A stretch of DNA of 64,000 nt. It comes from Cryptococcus deneoformans JEC21. Taxonomy: Eukaryota > Basidiomycota > Tremellomycetes > Tremellales > Cryptococcaceae. Made by a program: the position numbers and the translations under genes. Under the pieces are notes generated by a model. The model saw only the letters and a program-made list of their open reading frames with translations. It was not told the DNA's origin and did not search any database. This document shows, piece after piece, positions 1 through 11,252 of the stretch. The stretch is from NCBI RefSeq assembly GCF_000091045.1, contig NC_006680.1:888501-952500 (forward strand). Reading direction: 5' to 3'. Each line of letters begins with the position of its first letter. Within the stretch, counting starts at the first letter, position 1.

Positions 1-136
1 CCTCCCCGAAATACTCGGGGTTCGGTGCAGAAGTCGGTGACATCGTGGACGGCATCGAACCTTGTGTGTCAGTCGATGCAGTGTTGTGGTGATTTTGGGG
101 CTTGGAGTTTTGCTCCACGTTTGCCGTCTGGGGCAT
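1..136 (-). CDS. N-terminus of an unidentified protein, cut by left window edge
   Basis: An open frame starts at an ATG at 136-134 and stays open for 45 codons to the window edge. It begins MPQTANVEQNSKPQ and is rich in Asn, Gln, Ser, Thr and Pro, which suggests a disordered N-terminus. The sequence just upstream on the minus strand is pyrimidine-rich without other in-frame starts, as is common in fungal leaders. No domain is visible in the short piece, so I assign no function. A short hairpin (CCCCGA, loop, TCGGGG) at about 4-20 falls inside the frame. An antisense open frame across 69-467 lies in another frame and has no supporting features. Confidence 0.45.
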   Translation of the reverse strand, partial: MPQTANVEQNSKPQNHHNTASTDTQGSMPSTMSPTSAPNPEYFGE

Positions 137-2016
137 TGTATTGGAAGACACAGAAGATATGGGGAAAGAGATCTCGTGAAGAGGGATTTTGCGCAGCAGT
201 CGAAAGACAATGGTGATCAGGCGATTGGCGCTTATTTTGGAGGTGCAGTGTGCTGCGTGATGTTGCGGCCTCTTGCTGGGACGTGCACTCCACTTCACCT
301 GTAATGTTGTTGCGTTGGATTGATGCAAAATATATGCTTGAGTATAAGAAAGACCTTCTGTGTCGCATGCATATTATGCGAGGATCCAGAGACACGTTCT
401 GTTCTGGGCTACATACAAAATAAAAGACTAAATTAACCAACCTCCTAATCACGGGTAAAAATACCATTTTGAATTCCCTCGATTATACTTATCAGAGCCG
501 CCAACCATAATTAGTTCTTTGAAAAGTTTGATAAAATGATAAGGAACCATATTTAAGTAAATAGGCTTTACCGATCAGTCACATGCTGGGCATGCGAGCT
601 AGGCATCGGCGTCCGTTCAACAGCCGGCGCCGCAAGTGTCGTACTCTAATATTTTGCTACAGCCCTTGTTCCTTCCTTGTTTTGCCTTTTTGTGCATTTT
701 GTAACGTACGTAAAAAGTCTTGTAATTTAACGCCGTCGTGCATGTAAAATACTTCTATATCACGTGGTATATTCTGCTATTGCCTGCTCCTCCACTTTAT
801 ATGAACCTCCTAGGCCTATGATTATTTGAAACAGAAAAGCATCTCACAGTTGACAAAGCCATGCATGCCTGCAATTGTTTTTACGGCGCATGGCTCTTAT
901 TATTTCCTTTTGACGAAAATGAAGCATACAGATCCTATGTTTCTCTTCTGACTGCTTTCTTTGCATTCCATCTCCCATTTCTTTACTTCTCACTTCTTTT
1001 GTGTTGCCCAAACGATAGACGATAATCCTTAATTAATATTAGCCACTGACGATCCGGTACCTAACATTAAATCAAGGGCGAACGGCGAAGGGACGACTGG
1101 TAATAAGAAAGGGTCGGTTCTCAGTTCGCCGCACGTTCCGTCGGCGGGTCTGCCGGTCATTCTTCTTCCAGCTTTCCTATTCTTTTGCCCCTTGTCTTTT
1201 CGTCTTTTCTCTTCTAATTCTTGTTCCTCGCTCGTTTTTTGGATTTCTAGGCTTCAGATTTCAGGTACTTGCTGCTTTCATTGGCATTCCTTCCTTCCTC
1301 CGGCGTCTGCCTTTTTTGTTCTATCATTTACATGCTGCGTGAATACCAAATTACTCCCCCTTTTTTTCAAATTCCTTCATTTTGATAGAAGGACAGGCGA
1401 AGATCAATCCTCCATGAACCGCCATTGACCGAGGCGTGTGAAACCTTTGTTGATGCATGAACACGTCGTCCACATACCCTTCCTTTTATAACTTATATTA
1501 TGTCCTCTCCATCCCTCCGTCCCATTCATTTCAGGATTGGGGTTGTCCTCGTGCCGTGTTTTGCAATTGTTCAAGTGTCAAAAAAGAAGAGGTCCAGCTG
1601 GACGTCCAGCTGGACCTTCTTCGTTATCTGAATCGGATCTTGCCTTCCTATTATGTAACTCCCTCCTATGATATCTTATCTCTTCTTCTTTGTGCAGGCT
1701 CGTGACAGGAGACCTTTCTACTTGCTAATTATTTAATTACTATACAGCTCCAAGCCTCAAGTGCAAGTGGTTAGCCTTTCCGTGTCTGCTCTGCAAAGAT
1801 TCTAGGAAGCGAATATGAGTAGTAGAATGGAGTCAGGGCCATGAGGCAAACAGTAAAGGGAGATAGAAGGAAGCGGTGGAGTTGGGAGATAATAGTGAAT
1901 GGAGTCTGGTGAAAGTGAACAAGGCCCTTACATACTACGTCGTATGGACCGGATGATACAACCCTTTTATACAATATGCTCTCCGTAACCTATTAGTCTG
2001 GCGACCAGAATTAAGC
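137..2016. other. Intergenic region between two minus-strand genes
   Basis: About 1.9 kb with no convincing gene. The part next to 137 should hold the promoter of the left-edge gene; the part next to 2016 should hold the 3' UTR of the ADAM gene. Between about 1150 and 1700 the plus strand is strongly T/C-rich, like a fungal leader or non-coding transcript, but no frame there is long or conserved-looking. A perfect 28-bp palindrome sits at 1590-1617. Confidence 0.6.
1590..1617. repeat. 28-bp perfect palindrome made of two tandem 12-bp palindromes
   Basis: The 12-mer GTCCAGCTGGAC, itself a palindrome, occurs twice head to tail at 1592-1603 and 1604-1615. With AG in front and CT behind, the whole 28 bp is its own reverse complement. 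It could form a cruciform or bind a dimeric regulator twice; which of these, if either, is not shown by the sequence. It contains two CAGCTG E-box cores. Confidence 0.85.
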
Positions 2017-4988
2017 TTATAATGCGTCTAGCCTGAATCTTCCGAACGTCTCTGGCCGACCATGATTCGGACCATTCCACTGTTTATCGTCCACCCAGCT
2101 ATGTAACCCTACCTCTCCCCGGGTAGGGTTTACAGATTGCGCGTTACTGCTATCATGGTGACGAGGTAGTGATGAGGCATATGGATCGACTTGTGTAAGG
2201 GGAGGCTGCTCCATATCAGTGGACTCGTAATCGCTATCTCTTCGACCAAATTCGACAGCCGACGGTGCCCCCAAACTTTCTGAGCCAGAAGAACCCCACA
2301 AGATTGGATTGTGCCCCACCTGAGATGCTGTAGGAGACATTTTAGATGCTGAAGATGGGGGGTGAATTGGGTTATCACCGGTGGAAGGGAGCTGGGCCAT
2401 CTGGGAAGTACGTCGGTGACGGATACAAGAACAGCAGATACAGCCAATAATGGTGAAAAGAATCAAGACCACTATGGCAACAATGACGGTCACTGGGATT
2501 GAGATTCGAAGATTCTGTCGATACCACGATGCGGCGGTATCTTGCCATGATCCGGGATGGCAAGTTCCGTTGTAACAGTGGCCGGCATAGCCTGATACGA
2601 TCAGTCAGATTTATGCGCCATCTTGAGCAGGTATCAACCTACCGCACGGTGACCCATCAACTAGCGCAGTCTGTAACTCAACGCAATTATTACTATATCC
2701 CGGCCGACTAATCAGCACATGTTATACAAGGGAAAAGGCTTTTGTCTCACATTGAAGTTGGGTTCCTACAGTTCACCATACAGGTCCTATCGTTCTTCCT
2801 TCCGCACGCCTGGCTTAGCCCCATGCTTTGTCCCGCCATACTACACTGCCTGTCCAAACTGTTGCACGTCCCACCAGCGCATTTCAGTCCATCATTGCCA
2901 CAGCTTGTCCCATCACTTGCCGTCCTATCTTCTGGACAGTGGGGCGAGGAGCCGTTACAGTACTCCGGGTAGTCACAGATATCGTCGACAGCGGCGCGAC
3001 AGGTGGTGTTCGCAGAGGCATATTGGCAGGAGGCGGTGCAGCATGCCGAGCTCGACGGATCACAGACTGCCCCGGATACGAACTTGCAGGCTACGAGAGC
3101 TTAGCTAATTGAAGGGCGACGAACTGATTTAGGGCTTACTGGAAGAATCGCAGCAAGGAGAGGTCGTGTTCGCTCCTGGATCACAGTCTTCCCCATCCTC
3201 CACAATACCGTCTAAACACGTCAGCCCGGACCCGAATTAGACGAAAGAAGCAACTCACTCCCACATTGTTGGAGGCTTATTACAGTCCTAGCGCTTGGCG
3301 TTTGTATACAGCTTGTCAATATTCCTCTATTCCCAATATTGCTGCACACGTTTCCTACGGTACACCCGGAGAAAAAATGTTCGGTACTAGAGGTCGTAGG
3401 GTTCATGATATATCGGCCACTGGCATTACAAGTCGTTGTTGTGAGGGGGCAACAAGAGCCAGAGAGAGAGCAGCCAGACGTGCAATCATGAATAGCACCA
3501 AAGCTATCAGTACCTGTAAGCGAATATATTCTCGAGCTTTCCAAACGCTTACCCATGTCCAATCTCATGAGCAATTAGACTCCACTCGGTTCTAGTTGCA
3601 GTGCTAACCCCAGTACTTGACACCATACTACCAGCTTGATCTGCGCTGTCAGTCCTGCATAGTGTCCCAAGCCATGCCACACCGACTTCTGACTCTGTAG
3701 GGCAAGCTGTCATCAAATGCCACAATCCTGCACCATCATCTCCCCTTTGACCTCTCCAACCACTAAAGTCACTCAATCTCTGGTCCAAGGATATATTATG
3801 GTCGCAGCCGATGTTCCATTCTTCCCCTTCGACCACAGTTTTGGGACAGGCCATGTCCTGTACCTGGATCTCAATCAGACCGAGAGAGATATTGAAAGCG
3901 GATTTGTACAGGGACGATATTTGGTTCCAGTTGTTAAGTGTTTGGATTCGGGCTCTTTCAGGGGAGCCATACGCAGCAACATAGTTGCAATCAAGTGCGA
4001 CGCCCATGTAAACAATTTGCTGAGTATTGGGACAGCCACGTGTATCATTGATCGAGTTGATGAAGTTGGAGGGATTTGTCAATCCTCCCCCTATATCGTC
4101 TTTCTTCCATAAGGAATTGAGAGTGCCAAAGAAAGGGTGCGAGGAAGTATCGGAAGTGGAAGAAGTATTGTGAATTGGGTTTGACAGGTTATTGTATTCC
4201 AACGAGTCATGGGAGCACAAGGGTATGGTTGTGATCTCTGCTTCATGATTATAGGCGTCACTTTGTCGAAAGACGACCATTTGCCCAACACCCTCAGCAT
4301 TAATGTCCTTCTTTGTTTTGACCCTCTGGTAGTTATCTTTCGTCATCACATTATACAATTCACCATTAACGGAAAATGATCCTTCCCAGATAGCGCCTTG
4401 CCCGTAGAGATTGCCGGGGTCATGAACCATGACGTTTGCTGAACCAAGGACTTGACTTCTTTCAGAGACCGGCTGATGAGCTCCAGCAGCATGAAGAGTT
4501 GCAAATCTGTCGATATAGCTTGGATGGACAACTTCTCCTGTATACAACCTCCAATCTTCCTCTATAAGCCTTTCCGTCACAGATTTTTGACCATTACAGT
4601 AGACACTTTGAGCGTCTGGGTGGAAGATGTGTTCCGAGGGTTTGACCAACAGCTTCAGCTCAAACGGTAGTAGCTCAGCAAGATCCAAAGAAAGGACGAT
4701 ACTATCTGAATGTTTGAGAGTGGAAGGGGGAGGAGGAAGAGCCGAGATATAACGAGGGTTAATTCCACTATTGGCTCTCCTGGGTAGGATGGCCAGATGA
4801 GATGAAGTTGTCGTTATTTTCCGGAGAGGAGCAGGATGAGGAGATCGGCCTGGAACAGTCGTAAGTTTCCACGCACACACCGCACTCTAATTATACTTAC
4901 AATCGACTACGGTGAAAGAGACTATCGTCACTAAAATGATCCACGCCGCTCGCATAGGCCAAAACCGCCATTGCCTCAAGTTCAACAT
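2017..4988 (-). CDS. ADAM-family membrane metalloprotease with disintegrin domain
   Basis: Seven exons: 4988-4901, 4849-3553, 3503-3259, 3211-3140, 3090-2751, 2707-2643, 2591-2017. They join to an 893-residue type I membrane protein. A hydrophobic signal segment lies at about residues 12-29. A large prodomain precedes the zinc site HEIGHGFGAIHD (457-468; HExxHxxGxxHD), which is completed only after splicing of a 49-nt intron. A Met-turn (YIMNP) sits at about 493-497. A cysteine-rich disintegrin region starts near 544, with CDPG, CCD and PEYCNGSSPHCPED, and is followed by a Cys-rich/EGF-like part. A transmembrane helix (about 735-757) and a Pro/Ser-rich cytosolic tail end the protein. The zinc ligands and catalytic Glu are all present, so an active ectodomain sheddase is likely by family knowledge. 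Substrates are unknown. The ADAM assignment is firm; an orthologue name is not. Confidence 0.93.
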
Positions 4989-6159
4989 CAGCACTCGTCG
5001 ATTCGATCCACAACAGTATATGGATTAGCAAGACTCTTTCGTTCTGACGGGAGTTAATATATGACAACCCATGGATTGGAAGTCATTGCGGATATATTTG
5101 AGCTGTAAGTAGAACATGGGCAGGAGTTAGGGAGCGGAAGGGTTTTGATGTGATGACCAGAGTCACCGAATACGCATGCCAAGCACCAAAAAAGATATAT
5201 TCCGCTTTCTTCATTTCTTTTTTCATTCTCTATGCTGCTATCCGCTGTAGCCGGTCTTTTGTTTCCTTCAATATTATTGGCCAGGGAAGCTCATGGGACA
5301 GAACAGAAATGACATGATGCAGACAAACTCGACTGAGGTCATCGTCATTTGGCGTGGTGTAAACAAAGAGATGCGAAGTCCGACCGGCATTCAAGTTCCC
5401 AGGAACCGGTTTGTGGGATTTTCCGGGAGGTGCTCAACTCAAGTGGAGGCGTGGAGGGGGTGGACGTATACGGGAACGGAAGACGGTGGAGGTCAGGTCC
5501 GTGTAAGTGAGGAAAGGAAAGAGAACGGAAAGAAGGAGTCATCTGACGGTGGAGGAGCGGAAAGGGTGGACAAATAGTGGAGGTGGAGGTAAGAGGCGGA
5601 GCGGCCCACCACATTGATTATTCAATAACTACTCCAGGTTTTCCCCCATCCTGCTCTAGTGAGCATGATGGTTGATATTCCGAGATACGTCGCAAAGCGG
5701 GGTGCTTCTTCGTACTGTATTGAATAGTGGAAGTAGCAGTACTGCATGATGCTTATGTGGAAGACGGAAAAAGGAAGACAACTTTTCCAGTCATTTGACT
5801 CCGCTTCATTTGGCCGTAAGGCGCGCCAGATTTTTGAACGCCGGCTAGGCCTTTCCTTCCGTCTTTCCCGTCAACAAAAGCGTCGCCGGTATATTCGTTC
5901 ACTGAGCATATGTACTACGTAGCCGACCTGTGCACCCGCTGCTCGTCGTCGTTCGTGTGTACTGCTCCTTGCCCTTCGGCTTCCTTCTCGCGTTCCCTCA
6001 CTTGCAACTGTTTATCTTTACTGAGTACGAGGTAGCATAGTGCTCGTTTCGGTTCCATCTATTTCTATTATTATGCGTTCTGAACTTCGAATCCTGTCCA
6101 ACGTCACATCCGTCATTTCCCTAAAATGCTTATACAAATCCTCTCAGCTTTCCCAGCCA

Positions 6160-6222
6160 TCGTGATCTTTCAACTAACCTTCGCAATCTTCCAAGTAAGC
6201 TTCGTAGTCTTCGGACTAACCG
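6160..6222 (+). repeat. Three tandem imperfect 21-nt repeats
   Basis: Units at 6160-6180, 6181-6201 and 6202-6222 share the pattern TCGnnnTCTTnCnAnTAAnC. The second unit provides a GTAAGC donor-like site and the third a GACTAAC branch-like site, so the repeat may create or tune leader splicing. Confidence 0.6.
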
Positions 6223-6250
6223 TGTCACTTTCGATGTCCCTTCGTTGCAG
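6195..6250 (+). other. Candidate 5' UTR intron
   Basis: GTAAGC at 6195, a GGACTAACCG branch-like motif near 6212-6221 and a TTGCAG acceptor ending at 6250 make a 56-nt intron of the size seen throughout this window. It lies about 210 nt before the main ATG. RNA reads would settle it. Confidence 0.5.
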
Positions 6251-6463
6251 TTCTGGTGTTGTTGCACAGAGGATTCAAAAAAAGGCATTGCGCGGACATA
6301 TCCGAAGTATTCCGATGAGCCACGTGGTGCGGGCGCTGCTCTCCGCTGTCGTCGTCATAGGAAGTGATTAACGAGTTGTGCGTAGGAAGTGCCGCAAATC
6401 TCTTTTGGACGTATCGGCCTTGAATTTCTTAAGGATCTTAGGATAAGTCCCCTGAAGCCCATC

Positions 6464-9444
6464 ATGGAAAACACGATAAGGGCCCCCTCCCCTCGAAAAC
6501 ACTCCGCCCTCCTTGCCGTCACAGACGACTTCGATACTCCATCTCAAGCACCGACGCCCACGCCCCCAGCCACTCTCACGGCCCACCCACACCTCGCACA
6601 TTACATCCATTCCCTTCTCAATAACGTCCATTTCCCACCTCCACGCTCAGCCCTTGTTGCTCAACACCCACTCAGCGTATCGTCTTCGGGCGGATCGGAT
6701 GGCAGTGACAGTGACGATGATCATCATGGGGACGTGTCAAACGTTTCCCAAAGCGGGTCAGAAGCTGCTTCGACGAGCGGTGCAAGTGGGGTGACAAAGA
6801 GTAGTCAGGAGGCGGGGGTAGCGAAAAGCGATGATGGGTCAGCTCGAAAAGCGACGACGGCTGAAAAAGAAGAGCTGGTAAAAAAGATTGTAGAGTTGCT
6901 TGATAATGATCAGGAGGAGGAGATAAAGGGAACTTTGAAGCCGTATATGGGCGAGTTGGGCAAGGTACTGTTTTGTATCGATAGCAAAAATGGAGGAGCT
7001 GATCATTTCACAGGACGATCTGCTAATGGACCAAGTGTGTCTCGATTGCATGCATAAGCGTCGAGGTGAGTGAAGAACAGAGACGTGGCTTCAGGCTCTA
7101 ATCACATTTTCAGACGACATTGAGGGTCTCCCATACGCTCCCCATCTGACCCCCACCCGAGCAAGGGCTTCACCTGGCATAGGCTCCCGGCCCTTCACGC
7201 CGACCAGGGTTCCTTCTTTCCGCTCCCGTACTCCGCTCAGCCGCACTCACTCTCCGGTACCCCCTATCCCGTCCCACTCTTCTGTCACCGTGCCTCCAAA
7301 GCCAGCTTCCTCTTCCGGATACAGTCCTGCCCCGTCCCCGCTTGCTTCTCCTCGTATGCTCAATGCCAAAGCATCCACATTTAACCCATCTGCTAGAGTT
7401 GTATCAGGTATGAATGCCTCTGCTCCCGGGTTTATCCCGAGCGATGCGTGGCGCGATGCACCCTCTGCTGACCAACCGCCTCGTGCAGGTTCGCCATTTG
7501 GCGCAATCGGTGCGCCTAGCATGACGCGTACGGGCTCAAATCTTGCAATCGCTTCGCCGCTCTTTAGTGATCAGCAAAGTCCGTTCCATTCGCCTGTCGG
7601 GACGCCACAGCGGACACCGGTCAAGATGCCAGATTTGTTCTCGTCCCCTGCTCAACGGGCTGCAGCGAGCAAAAGCATTGTACCGGACGACGATGACGAT
7701 GATGAGTTTTCGCCTTTCGGAAAAGGTCTGCCAAAGTTACACCACCATGATACCTCTCTCAAGGCGGATTCCAAACCCTTTAACCCTTATTTTTTCGGTG
7801 CCCCACTTGGTCCCGCACTTAACGCCAGTGCCGGCGAGTACACTCCCAACATGGCCATGTCCGATACGTCCACCTCGTATTCCTCATCCCACATTGGTAC
7901 ATCCGACGTGCTAGACGAGTCCACCACCGAGACCGGCTCTGGTATGACCCCGCTCGACGTCCTGTGCAGCGTGTTCACCTCGGTTCCTCGGCCCGAGCTG
8001 GAGGATGCCTTGCACAGATCAGGATACGACTTCGAGGCTGCCATGTCCATGCTTGTGGCGGCGTACACCAACCCAAGAAGCGGTGCGTCCACCCCTCAGC
8101 GAGTGTCAAGTCCCCGTCCGTATATTGGGATGGGCCGAGGAGGAAGAGACGGGTATTTCCCGACGGTAAGCAGTAGGACGTTAAGGAGGGATATAAGTCC
8201 GACTGGAGGGACACGGTCTCCTGCGGGAGCGAATGGAGGGAAGATGTGTAGATATTTCCTTGCGGGAGAATGTAGGAGATCGGATTGTAGGTTTAGTCAT
8301 GATCTCGATCGGGCGATGTGTAGGTTCTGGTTGAGAGGGCATTGTGCCAAGGGGCCGAATTGCGAGTGAGTGAATATATACTCTGGTTATCTAGCATCGC
8401 TAATCTATTGAAAGGTTTCTCCACAATTTCCCGAACAACCTCGACGTATCTGCGCTCCAATCGGCCATGTCCCGAGTGGAACTTTCTCAAGATGAGTACG
8501 CCCGTCCCGATTCCCCTGGAAACTGGCATCAGCCCCCCGAAGAGTTTCCCGACCTCACAACAGCTCGTTCCGCCAGAGCCCCGAGATTTGACCCATCAAG
8601 AAACAGATTCGCAAACGCGATCAAACGCGCCGCTCCTGCCCCTCCTCGAGACTTCCCTTCAACACAAGTCCAGCCAGCTCATTCGCAAGACTATTTATCC
8701 GACTCTTCAACCTCTTCGGTTCCCGCTCTCCCTCGTCCATCCATGCGTATAAAACTCCGCCCTCCTACGCTCTTACCCACCCTCAAAACCGGTACGGCCG
8801 CAAACGAGCAGTATCTCGCCTCACGCTCCACCTCCATCCGTCTCGGGCACGCTCGAAACGCTTGCCTTGCTCGTGCGGCAGACGCCTTCCGCCGTGGGGA
8901 TGGCGCGGCCGCTAAGCGATTTTCGCGTGAAGGCAAGGCGCTTAACCAGAGAATGTTGAATGAAGCTGCCGAGGCAGCGCAGGGTTTGGTCAAGGAGAGA
9001 CAGGCGGAAGCTATGGAGGCAGTGAAGGAAAGGCCTGCTGGGTGGAGTGATGATCCCGCCGACAGGTCTCAAAGAGGTCAGGCGTGTGCGGGAGGTCTGG
9101 GTGTCATCCTCGGCGTCGCCAGTGTTTCTCGACTCCCACCTGGCGCCAACGCGTCGTCCCTCACTTCTGAAGAACGCACCGAGGCCCTCCTTGACTTGCA
9201 CACTTTGCATGGCAATGAAGCCGCCGATATTTTAGGCCAATTCCTTGCGGAATTGGAGAGAGAAAGGTTTAGGGGTCTGGCGTATGTGGTAATCGGGGAG
9301 GAGAAACATGTGGGTACGCAGGATGAGAAACGAGGAGCAGGTAAGGTGAGGTTGGGAGCGAGTGTGAAGAGTGCGTTGGCTGGATGGGGGTATGCCTGGA
9401 ATGAGAGCGCGGGAATTATTTGTGTGGATCCTTGTCGGACTTAG
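6464..9444 (+). CDS. CUE / tandem CCCH zinc finger / Smr-domain protein
   Basis: Four exons (6464-6964, 7014-7065, 7114-8365, 8415-9444) give 944 residues. The middle is Ser/Pro-rich and disordered. A CUE-like ubiquitin-binding segment starts at about 461 (TPLDVLCSVFTSVPRPELED). Two CCCH zinc fingers follow: C563-x7-C-x4-C-x3-H580 and C587-x7-C-x5-C-x3-H605; the last one is joined across an intron. The C-terminus is an Smr domain (about 858-944) with an LDLH motif. This order resembles Cue2/N4BP2-type proteins, in which the Smr domain is an mRNA endonuclease acting at collided ribosomes. That role is inferred from family knowledge; the CCCH pair would add RNA binding. I chose the ATG at 6464 over an earlier in-frame non-ATG position. 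Confidence 0.9.
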
Positions 9445-11252
9445 GAAGATTTCAGGGATACCAAGTGAGTTTTTGTAAAGACATGGAGATATAAAGCTGA
9501 AAGCTGTCCTTGCAGATATCAGTCAATCAATCGCACCATGGCACGTTCATCTTGTTTCCCTGCCCCCCTCCCAAAAAAAGCATTTGTACCCATCAACCCC
9601 TTTATGAATGTTCAGCATATATATACCCAACTCATTCTTATATACACTCCATAAAAAAGAAAAGAACAGCACGGGAAAAGGAAAAAAAGAAAGAAGAGGG
9701 TCGTGATACGATAAGAAGTAGTGCAAAAGAAAAGCCAAAACGCCATGATGATTGAAAGGGAGAGCCTTTTAGATCTTGCTTAGATATAGGAGAGGGGGTT
9801 AGTATAGAAGTGTATGAATTGGTTCAAGAAGTCAATTGATTCCAGGGAGTTCAGTGCTAACGGGAGAATTCACGCAAGGTGCGAGTATAATATCAGCGTC
9901 GATTATTAAATTCTAATAAGAAATGCTAGAGAGGATTCAGGCAAGCTCTCCTTCGTTGGTACACAAACACTACTAGTACTACTCGGCTCAACTTGACATT
10001 GCTTAGCCTTGAATCTTGGCTCTTAAACGTCATCTACCTCTGTCGTCTAACAAAACTTCAATTCATCTTTGGTTATTCAGCCGTGGGTGAGTAAGGTGAG
10101 ATGCGTGAGCTCAACCGTTGAATTAATAATAATAAAAGCTAAAATTGGATGGTATCTCTAAGGCTCCTTAACATTTACTAAAAATTGATGAAGGTAACGA
10201 AGAACATCACCTCGTGTACGTAAATGTCTGTAGTCACTCCAGGCAAGAGGTATCTTGTATTGGCTCTAGCCACTGCAAGAACAACGATACTACCAGCAGG
10301 CCCGATTTAAGTTATTCAACAAAACCACAAGGCAAACTACGTACATCATCAGCACGCAACACCCACCTTCAAACTTCTCGTGCTTGTCTGCTCTGTATGT
10401 CACCATCTTCGTGAACGCAATCGAACTCGATTCCCCTTCGTTGTCCACTCTTCTTCCCAGCACCACCTGCACTCACTCCACTTATATCAGTCGACCTACT
10501 GGCAGTTCGGCTGCTTGCGGCCATAGCCTCATAGTAGTAGCTATCCGATAAGTCAGGTGGTATACTCAGAACCAAGGACCAAAAGATTGTTAACATGATT
10601 ATGAACTCTGAGTCACTCAACGAACGTCCTCCCTCCACTTCCACTATATTCCTCCACCATCCTCCACCGACCTCCACTATATTTCTCCACTTTTTTACAC
10701 TTTTGTTGCCACGAGATGTGACTGCCAAGAGTTCCTCCTAAACTAGATTCTTATAAAATCTAGACTATAAAACATATAGATTCATAGCGAGGATTGCGTT
10801 AGTTATACGGAATCAACCATAGGTCTCACGTAGTTTCTGGATGGGCCGCTTGTGGCTGATGGAGGTTACCAGGATATACACGTTTATGTGCTCCATTTGG
10901 AAAGGCCAATTAATTAATGGTGGCAAAGGCTCAATGGATATAAACCAGACGCTTTATTCGTTCAGCAACGCAAGTGGATCCAGGCAGGTGGATTATTAAC
11001 TGGATGACTTATTGATCATCAGCCCTCAATATCAATAATGGTATCAAAAATGTCTTTACAATTAGTGTAATATACGTAATCGATGTTCCTCCTAATTTAC
11101 AAATCTCTGGAGAAGTTAAAGACTTTTTTCAGCGCACCGTCTCGTCCAGTCCATGCTGCTGTCCAACATTCATGAACATAGATTATTTCGCCAGATACAT
11201 TGTCTGCCATCCGCGTACTCGCCTTTCCTGCATTGCCACTAACAATGCCACC
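9445..11252. other. Convergent intergenic region
   Basis: This lies between the 3' ends of the CUE/CCCH/Smr gene and the first zinc-finger regulator, so it should hold two 3' UTRs. Around 10620-10690 there is a CCTCCAC/CACTATA-type low-complexity patch, related in wording to the 17-bp tandem repeats at 58963 but on the other strand. The rest is AT-rich with no convincing gene. Confidence 0.55.

Larger units (their letters stand above)
6126..6371 (+). other. Upstream short ORF (81 codons), hydrophobic, in front of the CUE/CCCH/Smr gene
   Basis: This frame runs from an ATG at 6126 to a stop at 6371, ending 92 nt before the main start. The encoded peptide is hydrophobic near its start and contains three seven-residue repeats (IVIFQLT, FAIFQVS, FVVFGLT), one per 21-nt DNA repeat. 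If the intron at 6195-6250 is removed, the frame changes and ends at a different stop. It may be an upstream ORF that reduces downstream translation, or a chance frame in the leader. Confidence 0.3.
4989..6463. other. Divergent intergenic region between ADAM and CUE/CCCH/Smr genes
   Basis: About 1.5 kb serving as promoter for two divergently transcribed genes. Around 5400-5600 the plus strand has many GTGGAGG-type purine-rich words. Towards the right end lie a short upstream reading frame (6126-6371), three 21-nt imperfect repeats (6160-6222) and a candidate leader intron (6195-6250). I see no further gene. Confidence 0.6.

Noticed and set aside
69..467. Minus-strand 132-codon frame near the left edge
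   Set aside because: It is out of frame with the better supported partial gene start at 136 and ends inside that gene.
2719..3112. Overlapping plus-strand Cys/Arg-rich frames
   Set aside because: They are mirror images of the Cys-rich disintegrin exons of the ADAM gene on the minus strand.
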